Positions 63,201 through 64,000 of a DNA stretch of 64,000 bases are shown piece by piece. The position numbers and the translations under genes are program-made. Origin of the DNA: Tritrichomonas musculus (lineage: Eukaryota; Parabasalia; Tritrichomonadida; Tritrichomonadidae); the NCBI GenBank assembly GCA_039105265.1, contig JAPFFF010000005.1:372001-436000 (forward strand). Reading direction: 5' to 3'. The notes under the pieces were generated by a model. That model saw only the letters and a list, made by a program, of their open reading frames with translations, searched no databases and had not been told where the DNA came from. Positions within the stretch are counted from its first letter, which is position 1, and each line of letters starts with the position of its first letter.

Positions 63201-63718
63201 TTGGAGCAAGTGTGTTGTCCTGGAGTAAGCATTTGATGAATAGAGTGATAAGTTCAGCAGAGCAGAATGGGATTGAAATATACTACACAGACACCGACAG
63301 CATACATATCAAAGAAGAAGATGTAGCAAGGATAGGAGAAGTGTTCAAAAAGAGATATGGCAAGGAGTTAATAGGCAAAAAGATGACTCAGTTTCACTGT
63401 GATTTTGATTCGTTTGAAGGAGCTGTTGGGGCTGTTCATTCAAGAAAATTAATAGCTCTGGGAAAGAAATCATATCTCGACATTTTGGTAGATGAGAAGG
63501 GGAATGAAGGCCTACATATAAGACTGAAAGGAATTCCTAAACAATGTATTCTAAACAAAGCAAAGAGGATGAATATATCAGTGGAGGAGTTATTTGAGAA
63601 ATTATATTGTGGCGAGGAGGTAGTTTTCAATCTTCTTGATGGGGCTAATTGTTTCAAAAAAAATAGCTCATACCAACAGATAAATTTACCAACATTTGAG
63701 AGAAGAATCAAATTTTGA
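60281..63718 (+). CDS. Protein-primed family B DNA polymerase (Polinton pPolB) with OTU-like region
   Basis: An 1145-residue polymerase. Exonuclease motifs: SDFETD (Asp485/Glu487), YFHNLKYDACF, and YCKLDC. Polymerase motif A DFDAVSLYPSAM (Asp768), motif B LLLNSIYGK (Asn911), and motif C YTDTDSI (Asp1004 and Asp1006). All catalytic residues are present. The lack of the long palm insertions of cellular PolB and the element context indicate the protein-primed group, which starts replication from a terminal protein on linear DNA ends. Residues 1-170 are Lys/Arg-rich and may hold terminal-protein function. DNCLVYA (Cys319) and NHYMI (His405) sit at the spacing of an OTU-like cysteine protease; this part is tentative. 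The start has an A-rich leader and is the first Met. Confidence 0.93.
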   Translation: MAATQTLAKQVDNQLISKLSKKQILSLPGFQNKGKQTVKKLREELRQNISRMKLNKRGLKVKDYIKAFNESDDKLFNNLRRQKNTRQKEKASRREYKQSIKNNARAERDILNISVDLYSTAKTEARKEYKERVKNIKDKPKFKKQMKEFMMKANKEISFEIVIGDDEDTRMAFTETLRQLHKKNKKNVVVKSESLDGEEYKWYTISSARNIDTTIGHISGTIDLNDDCSDNNPWIGNVFIPAKYQLLFIQNKKKGKQTVFTINKQTSKGKLYEEEVEIDEDYREKPDGGFFPYINLSDIDLTIYQIFKSVEKKNYQDNCLVYACIQSKVFSEEEINHLRSMVKTRMVPNTLIYDIAKYFKCHFIVRRIDEKYATRDQQQIKIDTRKKAWAKAFNRTVDLLLYKNHYMINKPVGNTKLITVLRKLFKEGMFREIKSCEMNILATNEYNSHLADYQDLNYDPSLCCQKIDSSVMKKEREWSKIYYSDFETDTTLSPHKPYLNITVYRTKELIHKMVFDGDNIAERLLKSLENNSLTYFHNLKYDACFFINTPGWDVQITERNGTILQIVMTKYKINKRLTFRNSYSLIPAALSSFAKMFQLPVHKEVMAYKIYTEKNIKRKEVSALEFQLQYYLENKDKKTLQQIKQDWKQLIDNAINCGAYENLQIDIMKYAIYYCKLDCIVLMKGVEKFNRDLIEVFRQTKTDMLDVHNFISISSIGYYYAYKFGCFDECYQLSGKPQNFIQRCVSGGRTMTANNEKQYVEARIQDFDAVSLYPSAMSIMSGVPKGMPKIIPEGISTEELLRYDQFFAEINIKKLSCKSDKPYKFGQVFSRNDQGSKIFTNNPTDHYYIDKRAFMDLMEFYTFDYDFYRGYYFDEGFNSKINIFIEKLFNLRKKYQDAKNPLQQTIKLLLNSIYGKSILKATTTETKCIPKDKAIKYIWKNYNYITEIIENKSIENVYVKKVKPINNHFNLPHFGASVLSWSKHLMNRVISSAEQNGIEIYYTDTDSIHIKEEDVARIGEVFKKRYGKELIGKKMTQFHCDFDSFEGAVGAVHSRKLIALGKKSYLDILVDEKGNEGLHIRLKGIPKQCILNKAKRMNISVEELFEKLYCGEEVVFNLLDGANCFKKNSSYQQINLPTFERRIKF

Positions 63719-64000
63719 AGTATATATGAGGCTTTTTTTAGGGTGATTTTGAAAATGGGATCGAAAATGGGATCGAAAAAATGAAAATGGGATTGATTGA
63801 AAAAGACCCTATTTTAGCTGTTTTTTGACCTAAAAAGTGCTTAAATCAGCCTCTTTTCTAAAAACTCCTATCCCATTTTTGATCCCATTTTTAATCCCAT
63901 TTTTAAAAAAAGATATATAAATATAAATTTGTGTTTTCTTAAAAATAAATTATATAACTCTTCTATAGTTCGTATATATATTGTTAGAAATTTTTGGGGG
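63719..64000. other. Region after the polymerase gene with inverted GGGAT repeats
   Basis: AAAATGGGAT is repeated three times at about 63749-63795 (AAAATGGGATCGAAAATGGG...), and the complement ATCCCATTTTT is repeated three times at 63869-63903. The two sets can pair into a long stem with a loop of about 75 bases. It lies 30 bp after the stop codon and may form the 3' end of the transcript or a replication structure. The window ends before the element's right end. Confidence 0.65.

Larger units (their letters stand above)
49500..64000. mobile_element. Polinton/Maverick-like element, cut by the window edge
   Basis: A block of at least 14 kb with gene style unlike the host: densely packed, overlapping genes, a protein-primed PolB, a candidate jelly-roll minor capsid protein and two fibre-like paralogues. 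Parts seen, left to right: GC hairpin cluster, three overlapping minus-strand genes, one divergent plus-strand gene, a 2.2-kb repeat region, the polymerase gene. Integrase, ATPase, protease and a clear major capsid gene are not seen here. The left boundary (about 49.5 kb) is approximate, since the terminal inverted repeat cannot be matched without the right end. All five large frames look whole, which suggests a young copy. A virus-like linear plasmid is the alternative. Confidence 0.7.

Overview
The window looks like nuclear DNA of a parabasalid protist, most likely a trichomonad such as Tritrichomonas or a relative. The DNA is very AT-rich and full of homopolymer runs, the genes are long and intronless, the host gene set is eukaryotic, and a protein-primed DNA polymerase element of the Maverick/Polinton kind (abundant in trichomonads) sits at the right edge. 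The genus is an inference; no rRNA gene is present to settle it.

Layout of host genes. 0-9 kb: an amino-acid transporter (+), an old-yellow-enzyme flavin oxidoreductase (+), a small unknown gene (-), an ARM/SAPS-like PP6 regulatory protein (-) and a Rad9 checkpoint-clamp subunit (-). 9-16 kb: a two-repeat Myb factor (+) followed by three small inverted-repeat elements. 16-29 kb: a 1194-aa type I surface protein (-), a membrane sulfatase/LTA-synthase-like enzyme (-), a HAD phosphatase (-), a tiny unknown gene (+) and a UBE3A-like HECT ubiquitin ligase with an AZUL zinc finger (+). 38-44 kb: a Pmp-like parallel beta-helix surface protein (-), a coiled-coil protein (-) and a GOST-type seven-TM protein (-). 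44.0-45.7 kb: a decayed gene whose surviving pieces resemble the C-terminal half of Sec24.

Mobile DNA fills most gaps. The clearest is a 5.2-kb element (29,511-34,701) with 11-bp target duplications and long inverted ends. Each end is 207 bp of unique sequence followed by an inward array of 121-bp repeats. It resembles a Mutator-like or foldback element and carries a broken gene, itself split by a TTAA-flanked element into which a second TTAA-flanked element has inserted. A solo copy of the same TTAA family lies at 34,903-35,250 and a decayed one at 49.2 kb. Other elements with recognisable inverted ends and target duplications include a pair of 352-bp elements with 8-bp duplications (45.9 and 46.3 kb), a 91-bp micro-element (24.5 kb), TA-flanked elements of 0.76, 1.74 and 2.39 kb, and an 0.86-kb element with a 6-bp duplication.

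Right end (about 49.5 kb to beyond the window): a Polinton-like element with long, whole-looking reading frames. Three genes on the minus strand overlap head to tail (586, 813 and 1031 aa); the last two are paralogues with fibre-like architecture. A divergent 244-aa protein is a candidate jelly-roll minor capsid protein. After 2.2 kb of tandem repeats comes a 1145-aa protein-primed PolB with all exonuclease and polymerase motifs and a possible OTU-like protease region. Integrase, packaging ATPase, protease and a clear major capsid protein are not in view and may lie past the right edge. The left end is near a cluster of five GC-rich hairpins.
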